A DNA stretch of 57,633 bases. Origin: Mucidula mucida (lineage: Eukaryota > Basidiomycota > Agaricomycetes > Agaricales > Physalacriaceae). The DNA is taken from positions 1 through 57,633 of the forward strand of contig JADNYV010000227.1 in the NCBI GenBank assembly GCA_015501055.1, in the 5' to 3' direction. The notes below the pieces were generated by a model, which was given only the letters and a program-made list of their open reading frames with translations, made no database searches and was not told the origin of the DNA. The translations under genes and the position numbers were made by a program. Shown piece after piece: positions 45,549-55,969 of this stretch. The first letter of the stretch is position 1, and each line of letters opens with the position of its first letter.

Positions 45549-46743
45549 TTACACGGTCTTTGAGTTCCACTCCGCAACCGCTCGATGACGCTCCTCACCC
45601 TCCTCTTTACTATTCTCTACATCTCTCCCAAGATCCAAAGCCTTCGATGGCCAATCCGCCTCGCTGTCCGTTCCATCATCATCAGAGTCCCCCTCCATCC
45701 GAATAGGCAGCTCCGGAAAGTTAATATTCGGGAGATCTTTATACTCGTCATGGGCAAATCTCTTGAGAACGCACTGTAGTAATGCCATCGAAAGAGGCCT
45801 GGAGGAGGGATATTGCTTAGCTCGGACCGGGGAGGGCGTGCAGGGTGGCCATGGATAGCGGGGAGAGTTGTTGGTTTCCGAATTCGTCCCATTACCGTGT
45901 ACTCCCTGTCAGGTATGTCGATACTGAACATATGACATTCATAGTTGTTCTAAAACGTCGTGTGACCCAATGGAAATGCGAGAAATGAGATTGGATCCTC
46001 ACCGGGGAGACGAATCGGAACCCTAACTCGTACGTATCAAACCACGTATCGAGCGTCATCGACAAGCTCAAACTGCATATCTCGTCATAGACTGAGAGAC
46101 TTGGGGTGCCATCATGATGAGATGTCACGAACGTACTGAACACGATTCGCGCAACATGATCCCCCATGCGCTTCGGGCAAATGTGAGTATTCGCTAACGG
46201 ATACTCGATCCCAGTCACCCAGCAGCACTCTTCATCGCGCCGCTTCACTGCATCGGTACCAATAGACTTCCCCTCGCGAAGACTAATCTTCGAGAGCCCA
46301 ATAGTAATCCCAGCCGGAACATCATAGCGGTAGACGGACGCAGTCAACGGGTCGGTGTTGGTAACAGGACACCACTCCGACTCGTTCCAAATTAGCAGGG
46401 AGCCACGGAGATGAGCAGGATCGCAGATATCATGGGCAATGTCGATTAACCATTTCGATGCCTCCTGGCGAGAGTACCTTAGAAAGTCGCCGAGGGGTCC
46501 GCTGAGAAGGCAGATCGAGCCTGGGTAGCTGGAGAGGTGCTCAGTGCCTGGGGTCATGGCTGTGGCGGCGAGCGTGTCGTTGGAAATCGTTGGTGGTGGT
46601 ACGGGATAGAGACCGACGGAAGAGGAGTTGACGCGGAGCTCAAGTATTCCTGTGAGATCCACTGAAGCGGCATGACTGTCGGATAGTCCAGATGGAGGGT
46701 GACAGGGAGGACTGAGAGGGATAGATGACAATGAATTTGACAT
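45549..46743 (-). CDS. HNH-nuclease-like protein, copy 3 (best preserved)
   Basis: Start MSNSLSSIPLSPPCHPPSGL at 46743. Order: VDLTGILELRVNSSSVGLYP, LLSGPLGDFLRYSRQEASKW, DIAHDICDPAHLRGSLLIW, TNTDPLTASVYRYDVPAGIT, RRDEECCWVTGIEYPLANTH, ICPKRMGDHVARIVFSTF, LSVYDEICSLSL, YELGFRFVSP, a GT-AG intron at about 45936-45993, NNYECHMFSIDIPDREYTVM, LFRWHYLQCVLKRF and an acidic tail. The HNH_2-like core is CWVTG...(T)HICPK. One break occurs near 45779, where GTAGTAATG needs one more G to continue from WHY to LQCVLKRF; copy 1 has that base. Function is unknown. Nuclease activity is only suggested by the fold motif. Confidence 0.7.
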
Positions 46744-46953
46744 GGTGTTGGTCTTGAGGAAGTTAGTGGCCCGGAATAACACGGCCCGATTCCCGAAGTA
46801 GGTATTCTGTTCTCTCAGAATCCCTAACTGGAGAGCATGTATAGACTTTATAATCATTGGTAAATACTACATGTAGGATATATGATAAGACGTAGCGGAA
46901 AGCAATACAGACCGGAATAGACCAATTTTACCACCAATCAGTTCTTGTTAGAC

Positions 46954-48924
46954 TCATGCATCCGGGATGCGATCGCGTATGTTGTTCAGCAGATCCTGCG
47001 TCACTGAGGCATTGCTAAGCTAAAGGTGGAGTTATATCCTGAGTGGCATCTAAACAACAGTGCGACTTACCCGTAGATTGAAATGTGTCGTCTGGGTACC
47101 TTTCTCGATGACACTGAAGCGTAGATATCTTGGGTCCTGCGCTACACTGCAAGACATGCCGTGGAAAAGAGATACGTTGAGCAGCGTCGTGTGTACTGCT
47201 TCTTTACGCATCACTACAAAACGCTCAGAGAAGACGAACCTTGACAACGGGGAAACTTACATATCCGTGCTCGGTTGGTGGTCTTGTGCACGTTCACTTT
47301 CAGCACGCCCACTCCTCGCTCCTTCCACGCCTGGTTATCCAAGGCGAAGAGCTTGCAGCGAACGGAGAACATGGTATCCTCCTCTTCCTCTCCAGTAATA
47401 CCTGTAGCAAACGTTATTAGTAAAGGTTCTGCCGATGAAACAAGAACCTACGATCTTGCTCCGTCAGATTCAGCTTTGGACCATCGTCTTCATCACTATC
47501 GTCTCGTCCTGCACGGAGTTTGTCGCCAAACGTGTTCGGCTCGTCCTCCCCGCCACTCTCTGGAGTCTGAGATGATGGAGAAGGTGAACTAGCACGTGTC
47601 ACCTTGAAACCAGGCACCGCAAAGGCATGAACACCTGCGCCTTTATACGCCGAAAAGGCATTTTTCGCGCCAGACGCGTTCTTACGTGGAGGAGACTTGC
47701 TTCGGCTGGCTTTGAATGGCGAGCTGGTCGTGGCAAACGCGGTGAAGCCGGACTTTTTGGCAGGCGACGAGGGAACGGAGGATGGAGGTAGCGTGAAAGC
47801 AACTTCTGTGCTGGCGGGCAAAGATCTAGCTTGCTTCGAGGACTCTCCAAGAACAGGTGCCGCAAAGGGCGATGGGGACGCGGAGGGTGGTGTGGCCGAA
47901 GTGGATGAGGATGCTGACGCGAATATATTGGGCCCCTTGACGGCTGAGAACGGCGATTTGTTTGCTGCATAGGCCATGAATCCACCCTAATAAACGAGTC
48001 AATCAGACGTGACAGAGGAACATGAGAGATTCGCACCAGTTTTTTCGCAGGCTTCGGGGGAGCATCTGGGGGTGGTGATGGCCGTTTAGTCTCACGCGGA
48101 TTATCGTCTTTATCCGCGTCGTCTCGGGGGCGTTTGGAAGTCTCTGGGACGGCATCTTTTTCCGGGGGTTCCTGGCTAGGCCCTCTTTCGGGATGCTTGC
48201 GCTTAAGACCCTTCTCCCGCTCGCCCGAGTCTGAATCAGAATCTCGGCGAGAATGAGCGCCATTCACGGTCACAGTAATGTCGACCGGTATCTGCTGTGG
48301 ATCGTTGACTGATTTCGGCTGCGATGAGCTGGCCAGGGAGTCGTCTAGTGGGACGTCCATCTCGTTATCATCCTGGGATTCCTCGGGCACAGTCTGGCCA
48401 TCGACCGACATCTTTGGGGGTGAGTCGTCGTCTGATTTATGCATGTTGCGCCAGTTGAGATCCTCGACGCCCTGGCTGATTTGTCGCACTCTGATTTTCA
48501 TTTCTTGGGGAGGCGAACCAAGGGCTGGCGTTGGCGAACTTGAGCGTGATCTCGAGCCAGAGTCGTCCTCTTCCGCAGTCGAGTCCAGTTGGCCACGGTT
48601 CTTCTTCTTTGGGGCCCGTATTTCGCGAGCGCCGTCCTTCACAACACAGCATTAGTACAACGTCATATCGCTCGCGACGGCGCACCTCTGCTGGCGTCGG
48701 CACCGTTGCCGGCTCTTGCGATACCTCCCGCTCACGCTTCCGCGACAACTTGACCTCTAAATTCGACAAAGGGACCCCCGTCAGCATTGTCCAGTTTGCC
48801 CAACGATAAGTGGTCTCTCACCAGCTTCTGAGCCCACTGGCGAGGGCGGCGTCGGCGGCGGCGAGTTGGCATTTCGCTTTGCAGGCTGCGAGACCGGCAT
48901 GTCGCTGTTGTCGCAGTCGGCCAT
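46954..48924 (-). CDS. Ran-binding-domain protein, RanBP3/Yrb2-like
   Basis: Start MADCDNSDMPVSQPAKRNAN at 48924. A long low-complexity, charged N-terminus carries basic patches (KRKHPERG, APKKKNRGQ) and FG-poor spacers (NKSPFSAVKGPNIFASASS, KNASGAKNAFSAYKGAGVHA, FAVPGFKVTRASS). The C-terminal RanBD runs ITGEEEEDTMFSVRCKLFAL, NQAWKERGVGVLKVNVHK, RFVVMRKEAVHTTLLNVSLF, DPRYLRFSVIEKGTQTTHFN, LR, then LSNASVTQDLLNNIRDRIPD, ending at 46954. Several short introns. This is the architecture of nuclear RanBP3/Yrb2/Hba1 proteins, which bind Ran-GTP and assist Crm1 export. No clear frame error was seen in the RanBD exons. Confidence 0.85.
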
Positions 48925-49261
48925 GCCTCGATGTTGGTGGTAACTGAAGAACGTGAACAAGAAGGACAAGGTTTCCGCCGGCAATTCATATATTTCCTAA
49001 TCGGGCACACCCTCGGCCACTGCCGCGTGGCGAACAATGGACTCTGCACTCTTTCGTACACAAACGTTCGGCTCAATAGTCAGACCGCAATTATGGCAAC
49101 CAGTAAACTACAGACAACCAGGGTTGTCGAGGATGAAGTGTGGCGCGAGCCAAGTTGACCCATAGGGCCTCTCAGACACCAGAGATGATAGTATATGCAT
49201 TGCTTCAATCCATTCGTATAACTATAAGGTATGATAACCTGGTAGTTACATAACCTGCGTA

Positions 49262-49760
49262 GAAAAGGATCATATATCGCACGAGGTCCGCAGCAGGACC
49301 GATGAAGTACTTTTCGCGACTGTTGCTATCTATCGTAAAAGCCAGTACTATTCACCGGTAGCACTCCGTTTCGAAAGGGCGGCCGTTGGTGATCCACGGG
49401 TGAATCACTGTGAAGCTGAATTGGGTGGGCGATGAACTATCCATCATCATAATGTTGCCATTGCACGCGTTACTGGGTCTGGAACAGAGTTGTTGTGTGA
49501 TATTCTTCAACATGAGCTTTGCGATGTGGCCACCACCGTCCACAAACATAGCGGATCGGCGAAGTGTGGTATGACAACAGTTCGACTGTAGGGCTTCATT
49601 GGGCCGCTTCTCCAGTCGGGAGCTGTCTTGATTGTACATCTGCACATTGGTCTGAAATTTAAATCGTATTGCGGAGATGCTCTTGCTGAAACTTATCAGG
49701 TATTGAACGGCGTACATGCGCGAGCCACTTACTGCAGAGAGAAGCGCCACATGATCCTCT
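49262..49760 (-). pseudogene. relic of the tandem kinase-like family with an internal inversion
   Basis: On the minus strand: MALLSA (cf. HVALFF), SKSISAIRFKFQTNVQMYNQ (cf. NDAIRISDKYHVMLRFYNSD), NACNGNIMMMDSSSPTQFSF and TVIHPWITNG (cf. ACRGNIMMDSSSLIPTSFSL, IRPWTTDG). The next block of the gene is found on the plus strand at about 49266-49385: YRTRSAAGPMKYFFATVAIY, then RKSQYYSPVALRFERAA (cf. YRSRSAVGPMNYYFIDFETA). So the segment following PWTTDG is inverted in place. Exons are shortened and shifted; the copy is dead. Confidence 0.6.
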
Positions 49761-50144
49761 GAAAGTTAACAAGAACACTGCAAGTAAAAAGTCACACTGA
49801 TCTGTGCAGTCTTCTGCCATATTTCAATTTGGCGGAGAGGAAGACTTGGGGAGTAGGGCATTCTGAGTCTACTGCAGGTCTACCCCAAGGACGACGCCAC
49901 TGCACTGCAGTAGCCTAAGCATCACGTAAGTCTCCTATTGTGGACCGGCATTTCCCGGCCCTTCTTCCACTTTGACCACAATGTGGACCGCTTTTGTACT
50001 TTACCTGCTATTGTTCTGTCTTTTGTCTCCCGTGGTCTTGTGATGCAATTGGGCCTCTCACCTCTATAAAGCTCGTCGTGCGATGCCTTGTCTTGTCCCT
50101 CCCTCTTTTCCGGCCACTCCTCTCTCTCTCCCTTACTATTAGAT
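49761..50144. other. intergenic region upstream of the Ser/Thr kinase
   Basis: No family-like frame. A pyrimidine-rich stretch (about 50080-50140) precedes the ATG at 50145 and probably belongs to the promoter or 5' leader. The stretch 48930-49261 likewise has nothing supportable. Confidence 0.35.
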
Positions 50145-51479
50145 ATGACAGTTCTCACTCGTGCGCCAGCGTACACTCTCTTCCGGAAGACAAAGCCCCA
50201 ACACGATATCCCCGGGTCATCGAAATCTTGCTCCAGGAGGAACGAAGATGCAGACGAACTATGCACCGACTGTGAAGAAGTCCTTGACTTTGTACAGTTC
50301 GTAATCAGGAACCTACTTGCACAGCCTCTCATCATAATTCGTAGGGATGAATGTTGTCAAAGTCCAAGTTTGCTCTCCGATATGGCGGATTACGATGGCG
50401 CGTATATAGCTACCTTACTTTTGAAGAACGGTCATTTATTTTCCTGCAATTGCATTCTCCTCGCTCATCCATACCTCAACAGGTGCTACTGTGGACATCG
50501 GCAGACGAATAGGCGAGGGAACATTTGGCATGGTCCATGAGGCCTTGATGACACACGGCGAAGACGCTATTCCGACCATCTGCGCCGTCAAGGTAGTCAA
50601 CATCACGCACCCTCTCGACAGGCGGCAATCCCTCGACGAAGTACATGTCTTCAAAACGCTCTCTGGCCACGAACGGTTCCCCGAATTCATTGCTGCGCGC
50701 AAGTCGTTTTCCCCCCTCTTGTCTGAACGCACCACGAGCTGAAGATATCGCGTGAACAGAAGAATCATCAAACGCAACTGGGGAATACCTCTTCATCGTA
50801 ATGGAATACGTCGACGGCCACTCGCTCGATGACTGCCTAGAAAAGCCATTCCCCGAGGATCTCCTGAGACGCATCGCGAAACAGCTCCTCGAGGGACTCG
50901 TATGCATGCAATCTTTCGGTCGCGTGCATCGCGATATCAAGCCCGAGAACATCGTCCTCGATACGAACAATAACATCAAGATCATCGACTTTGGCTTGTC
51001 CATCTATGGTGCCGTGGACCCTTCCCTCTCTTCCCATAACTACAGCCATTAACAATCAGAGCAGAGTCTGAGGACGATGCCTACGTCGGGTCTCTACCTA
51101 CAGTGATGTGCTCTGGGACGCCGGCCTTTCTCGCCCCCGAAATCTTGTACACGTACCGGTATACTGCGTATAGCGATATCTGGGCTCTGGGAGCGACACT
51201 CCTTTACATGATCGTTGGGCCTTGGTACCTTCAACTCGGCAAGCTCTCTGATCTAGATGACCACGAGGTATTTCAATGCTCGTATACCTAGGGAAAAGAC
51301 TAACGAATGACTGGCAGAGAAATTGGCAACTCATGGAGGAACTGACGAGGTCACTGGAAGGCGACATGGGCGATTTCGTTAGGAAAGCGCTCACTCGGAA
51401 ATGCGAGAAACGTCCTTTGGCTGCTGATCTTCTCCGGCATCCTTGGCTAGTAGCGGACGATCTGCTCATCTCGGACTAA
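50145..51479 (+). CDS. Ser/Thr protein kinase (canonical catalytic motifs)
   Basis: Likely start MTVLTRAPAYTLFRKTKPQH at 50145. The splice into the kinase domain (about 50300-50480) is unresolved. Domain: DIGRRIGEGTFGMVHEA (glycine loop), ICAVKVVNI (beta3 Lys), SLDEVHVFKTLSGHERFPEF, then a GC-AG intron (50699-50759) restoring IAAQESSNATGEYLFIVMEY. HRDIKPENIVLD and IKIIDFGLS follow, then an intron (about 51009-51065) and AESEDDAYVGSLPTVMCSGT, PAFLAPEILY (APE), SDIWALGATLLYMIVGPW, KCEKRPLAADLLRHPWL (XI), ending LISD at 51479. All catalytic residues are present, so it should be active. The subfamily is not clear; the layout resembles CaMKK/SNF1-kinase-kinase-like enzymes. Confidence 0.8.
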
Positions 51480-52291
51480 TGATGTATCCTTCACACTCAA
51501 TTCTGTAGCACTAGCACCCACTTTATCATGCATGTATCACTGACTAATGCACTACTTTACTCTATCTTTCGCTGAACTTGAACACGCTCTGGGGGAATTG
51601 GAGGGTAATAATAGGATTACGTGCACAAACTCTGGGTGATATCCATTCACCATCGGCGCGGTGGCTACTACGTTGAACGGCGTGCTGCCAGGGACTTGAT
51701 ACTATCTGGCGTTATCGGTCTCACTAAACGCGGATTTTGCGACGAAAGGTATATACGAGTTGGGTATCACTGGTCAGCAAGCCTCGTACGCTGGTTTCAA
51801 ACGACCTGTGGCATCTATAAATTCATCGCGATATGCCATAAAGATGTGAAACATGTAAATTTCAATGACAGCAGGCATCCTATGGAGCGATATTGGCCTG
51901 AGTTCAAAGCTGCTCAGTGTGTGTATCAAAGATTCCAGGACAACTAGCCGACGTACAAAAACGAATCATCAACACTAATTCTGCTACCAAACTTTTTAGA
52001 AGCATTTCTTAAGGCCCTACTACTGAACTACTGAATGGTAGCACCTGGAGGCTTAGGAAATCTGTAGTATTGTTCATCCTAGAACTGAATGGTAAGAACG
52101 CCCTAGCAAGACATGCTGGGCAACAAACGAGCTGGGAACACATTTGACGCACTGGTGTGTTCCTTCCTTGATTGGACCAACACTATGAATCTTGCAAATG
52201 CGCTTTTGACTCACTGTACCGTGAGTAAACCAACAATTTTGCTCAAACTTGGGAACAAACAATGACATAACATTTGTCCATGTTGGCCAGG
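51480..52291. other. intergenic region between kinase and kinase pseudogene
   Basis: Contains two short frames (51621-51947 plus; 52074-52268 minus) with no family resemblance. No RNA gene or element end seen. Confidence 0.35.
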
Positions 52292-52563
52292 TTAGTCGAA
52301 AAGCCCCTCCGGATATTCTATCGGGGGCTGCTCAACTGGCATATTGAGGTCAACAGGCGGGATTGTGCGATACACCGCCACGATCCCTTTGTAGGCCGCA
52401 ATAGCCGTGGGTTGTACAGCTGCATCATCAGCGTGCATTTGCTGAAGGATCTTGTTCATCTCATTGATGGTTGCCTAGCATCAGAAGTCAGGTGGGAGCG
52501 ACAATCAATATGGAGAGCACAGACACTGAAGACAATCATCATTTTTGCGAGTTGCCAAACATC

Positions 52564-53429
52564 TAGAGACCTCAACGAGTAATACTCGGATCAGACCCGC
52601 GATCCGAAAGCCGAGTACTTGAGGCCGAAAGGGCATACTCGTGATCCGGAACTTACGCGCTGACTCGCGGGTCAAACGAGTCGAGTACTCGAAGACAATC
52701 CGGATCAGTAACGAGTTGCAAATACTCGCGGATCAAGCTACATAATATTGTAATAAAACTGTACATAAACGACCACTTTGTAATAACTACTCATCAGACC
52801 GTGCGGCTTTTTTGTTGAAAATCCAAATTACTTGCTCAATAGGCACAAGGCCTGACTTGAACCAATCCTTCAACACGACACAGGCGCGAACAGACTCATC
52901 CGAAAGGTTGAAACAATGTTTGGTAACTGTTAAGCCGGCCACCAAAAACATCTGTTCAACATCCATCGATGTAGCTAGACTGATCATCAGTAGAAGAAGA
53001 TGGAATAAAGAAGCGAAGCATACCCGGCATGCTCAGAAAGTCAAGCGCCATTAGCGCCAAGGCTCCTTGCATCGTCATTGTGGTCTTACCCTTGTCGTTG
53101 GGTACATCCAATAGAGCCGCCCAATAGCGGACTGGATTGACACAAGTTCCGACTGGCGGTGTTGCCAGGTAATCCTCCAAGACGTCCACGGTCTCATTGA
53201 GTCCGAAGGTTGCTATGTGCGCTTTTTTTTGGGTTGTAGATACTACAATTAGGTGCGAGTAAGTGCGAGTACTCGTAACGAGTACTCACCGCTCAGATGC
53301 CCTACTCGCGATCCGTTTATGACCCGACTCACTATTGATCCACGGATCAAACAAGTCAAGTAGCCGAGATCCCCGGCCGGATCAAGTACTCGAGTTTCCG
53401 CGTGACCCAGAAACTCATTGAGGTCTCTA
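52564..53429. mobile_element. 866-bp hAT transposon relic with exact 8-bp target duplication
   Basis: TIRs start TAGAGACCTCAACGAGT (left) and TAGAGACCTCAATGAGT (right, reverse), 16 of 17 matching. Subterminal DNA at both ends is rich in ACTCG/GATCC motifs, usual for hAT ends. The octamer CAAACATC flanks it at 52556-52563 and 53430-53437, an exact 8-bp duplication of kinase coding sequence. It contains only the C-terminal part of a transposase. Confidence 0.88.
52787..53230 (-). pseudogene. hAT transposase C-terminal dimerisation domain (fragment)
   Basis: DVLEDYLATPPVGTCVNPVR and YWAALLD lead into LALMALDFLSMP. A 59-nt GT-AG intron (52975-53033) splices to ATSMDVEQMFLVAGLTVT, then LSDESVRACVVLKDWFKSGL. 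This matches the hAT C-terminal pattern (DFLSIPATSxDVERxFS ... LS..S.RA...L..W...GL). The N-terminal catalytic part (RNase H-like core) is missing, so it cannot transpose on its own. Confidence 0.8.
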
Positions 53430-54410
53430 CAAACATCCAGAGCAAAAGGATCAAACAAAATCCCTTTGTTCTTCTGCTTGGGTGTCAAAGGATACTTTAA
53501 GTTGTCGCCAAAGTAGTGCCCCCAAACAAATTGGTTCTCTAGATGCAAGTCTGCAGGAAAAGAGACAGCAGTCTCAAAATCAATCAAATACATACAAGGG
53601 AATAACACTGGAGCTTCTTTTACGAGAGCACTGGGAATATATTTGATCAAGAAGTTGTCCAAGAAGAGATCCTAGCAAAAGGATTGCATCAGCATATGTG
53701 GAACCTTGAGAAGGATCTGACCTGGTGGGCAACTCAACATTTGTGGATATATGCTGTAGCCTACACTGATCAGCAAATGTGAAATGCCATGATGCAACAA
53801 AACATACATACTTTAAGAGTTTGAAGGATAATGTTGATTATATCACCAACCGTACCTCTACCAAACACCGGTTCAGCGCAAACAGTGACATAAGGAAATA
53901 CCCCAAAAACAACATCATTGAGAACAATTTCTTAAAACATAGCCAAGACATGATTTGCTGGTTGAAGCACATGTTCTCTAGTAGCCAATTTCTGTAATAT
54001 CTCAACCTCAGAGGTGTCTTGTCAATCAGCAGACACAGCACATATCACCACGTTGAACCCTAAAGAATGTCTTGCCAGTTGCATCAATGCGTTCTGAAAG
54101 TGCATGTAAGATGCGCCACTAGCATTACATGAACAAGGATGCCTACTTTTTAAAAAAAGATTGTCAGATCATCCCCTTCAGCAAGATGAGATGGGAAGAA
54201 ATGATGTCCTAGAGTGGTTCCAGGGAATCCTCACTGATCGTACACACATAGAACAGCACTGTTTCCTGAGTAAGGAAGCCACAGCCTGTAGCCAAATTCT
54301 TCCCAGAAGCCAGTATTGTGCATGATCGTCCACAGGTCAGGATAGGGCGAGAGGCTGTGGTCTACTTCAGCATAGTGCCAAGAGAACAAGTCATGAGAGA
54401 GCTATACATC

Positions 54411-54887
54411 TTATTATTGTTGGTTTGGAGGAGGAATAAAATCCATGAGAAGTACTGATGAGCAAGAGACATGTTTGCAATGTGGCTTAAGCCACCGGTT
54501 GCGTGTCAAGAAGCAGCAAGCTATGGTTGCAATAGATGCTGCTAGAGTGACAAACAGGACTTTTGATGACCAGATGCAATACACCCAGCACGGGCGCTGG
54601 CACGTGACCCGGCCACTGCCGGGCGAGGGTTCAAACCCGGCCACATTTATTTGTGAAGTTTTTGTATTGTCTCTACCGTTGATATAGTACATTTTCCAAA
54701 GGTAGAATGAGTTCAAATAACATTGTTTTGAGTACTAGAAGCTGCTGCAAGTGCTCCAACACGTATGGCACTGGTTTTGTGGCTGTGCACACGGACTTGG
54801 TCAAATCTAGACGCTTTGCTGGTGCCTGCCATCTGCCAAACGTGTCCTCCATCAGCTTCTCGTACTCTGGCTTGTATCTCGCTCTAA
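54411..54887. other. intergenic, repeat-like stretch
   Basis: Contains a pol III B-box-like GGTTCAAACCC at 54629-54639 within a GC-rich island, possibly the remnant of a tRNA-derived SINE. No cloverleaf folds and no gene is supportable. Confidence 0.25.
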
Positions 54888-55640
54888 ATGGCAACTGAGA
54901 CCCGATTCTGCTCAAGCTGCATGCAGTGGAAGCCCCTGGACCATTCTCATTTTGGCGTAGCCCCGGGATTCGGTCCAACCAGCATCGTTTACAATCGGAC
55001 TTGTGTTGACTGCACCACGCGTAAGAACACCAAGAAGGCTAAAACATGCGCTAAAAAGAGCAAATCCAATCCTGGAGAACCCAATAATGCAAAGGAAAAG
55101 GGCGACGACATGTTGCAATTCGCGGAACTGGATGTACTTTCTTTAAATGACTTTGTGGCAAAACTATCAGCCCCAAACTAGGACAAAGTCCGGACTGCTA
55201 TCGTGAAGCTGCCCATGGCTACTAACAACGCGCGTAAACGCGCTGATGCCTTGTCAAAGGTTATCTGGGACACACTTGGCTACCGCTTTGAGTACATAAT
55301 CCGCTTACAGTTCTTCTCAGATGTACCTGAACACAAGAGCATTGTAGATATCAGAGCCATTACAACTACAAGAGAACACAGGTCACCACCTTCATGTACC
55401 ACTGCACACAGCTTGTGTCGCGTCAGAAGAAGTCAAACAAAGTTGCAAATAAGGAAAAACAACGCGACATGCACGCCTTTGACTGTAATGGATGGCTGAC
55501 TGTATGGGCATGTCCAGACACGGATGACTTGTTTGTTCGTCTGAAGCATATTGACGAATACAGTACAATTGGGAAGGATGCTGGACAAATGGTGGCAGAT
55601 GTGCATATCTTCACCAATGGAAGAGTTGTTATGAATTGCC
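54888..55640 (+). pseudogene. MULE-like transposon protein, N-terminal fragment
   Basis: Frame 1: MATETRFCSSCMQWKPLDHS, NRTCVDCTTRKNTKKAK (CxxC...CxxC zinc-ribbon-like), ending DFVAKLSAPN at 55181. It continues in changed frames as DTLGYRFEYIIRLQFFSDVP (55203-55350), then MYHCTQLVSRQKKSNKVANK, RDMHAFDCNGWLTVWA and LFVRLKHIDEY. This order (Cys pairs, GYRF, YHCxQ, FxCxGWL) is what I recall from N-termini of agaricomycete MULE-type transposon proteins. The catalytic domain is absent and an LTR-like region follows, so it is a truncated relic. Confidence 0.45.
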
Positions 55641-55969
55641 ATATTTTCACATTTTCACATCTTATCATATCTTATTGGGGGGCTTGTCTTATCAACCAAG
55701 GATTGTTTCATCATCTGTTTTGTCACCAATCATACTCCTTTTCATTACCAAAGCCGTACTCATGTTGGACACATGCCCAACACATGGATGACATCATACA
55801 TGCCGATATCTCATGGACTTCCTATTGTATACACACCACCGACACTCGTAGCACACATGGTTGTTTCAGTATTATTACTTACATGCAGTTACCACTCGTA
55901 TTTAATGATTTCACGGACTAGTAGCATACAACACTGGGTCAAGGGCGTAGAGTTAACCCTAGCGGAAAC

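Larger units (their letters stand above)
52292..54410 (-). pseudogene. kinase-like pseudogene split by a hAT element
   Basis: Fungal kinase-like gene of another subgroup than the tandem array. 5' part near 54400-54230: DHSLSPYPDLWTIMHNTGFW, EEFGYRLWLPYSGNSA. Then EIVLNDVVFGVFPYV (about 53900) and YIHKC-stop-VAHQ followed by DLFLDNFLIKYIPSALVKEA (catalytic-loop region). Next are CMYLIDFETAVSFPADLH (DFE for DFG) and KGILFDPFALDV, where a hAT element interrupts. Beyond it come WQLAKMMIVF, an intron, ATINEMNKILQQMHADDAAV and the end IEYPEGLFD at 52292. There is a TGA inside YIHKC-VAHQ, a TAA in the EIVLND exon and probably others, besides the insertion. The gene is dead. Confidence 0.75.

Noticed and set aside
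51621..51947. 108-codon plus-strand frame
   Set aside because: No family resemblance, no intron context or promoter; composition like intergenic DNA.
54545..54660. tRNA-like B box GGTTCAAACCC in a GC-rich island
   Set aside because: No acceptor, D or anticodon stem can be drawn; kept only as a possible SINE remnant.
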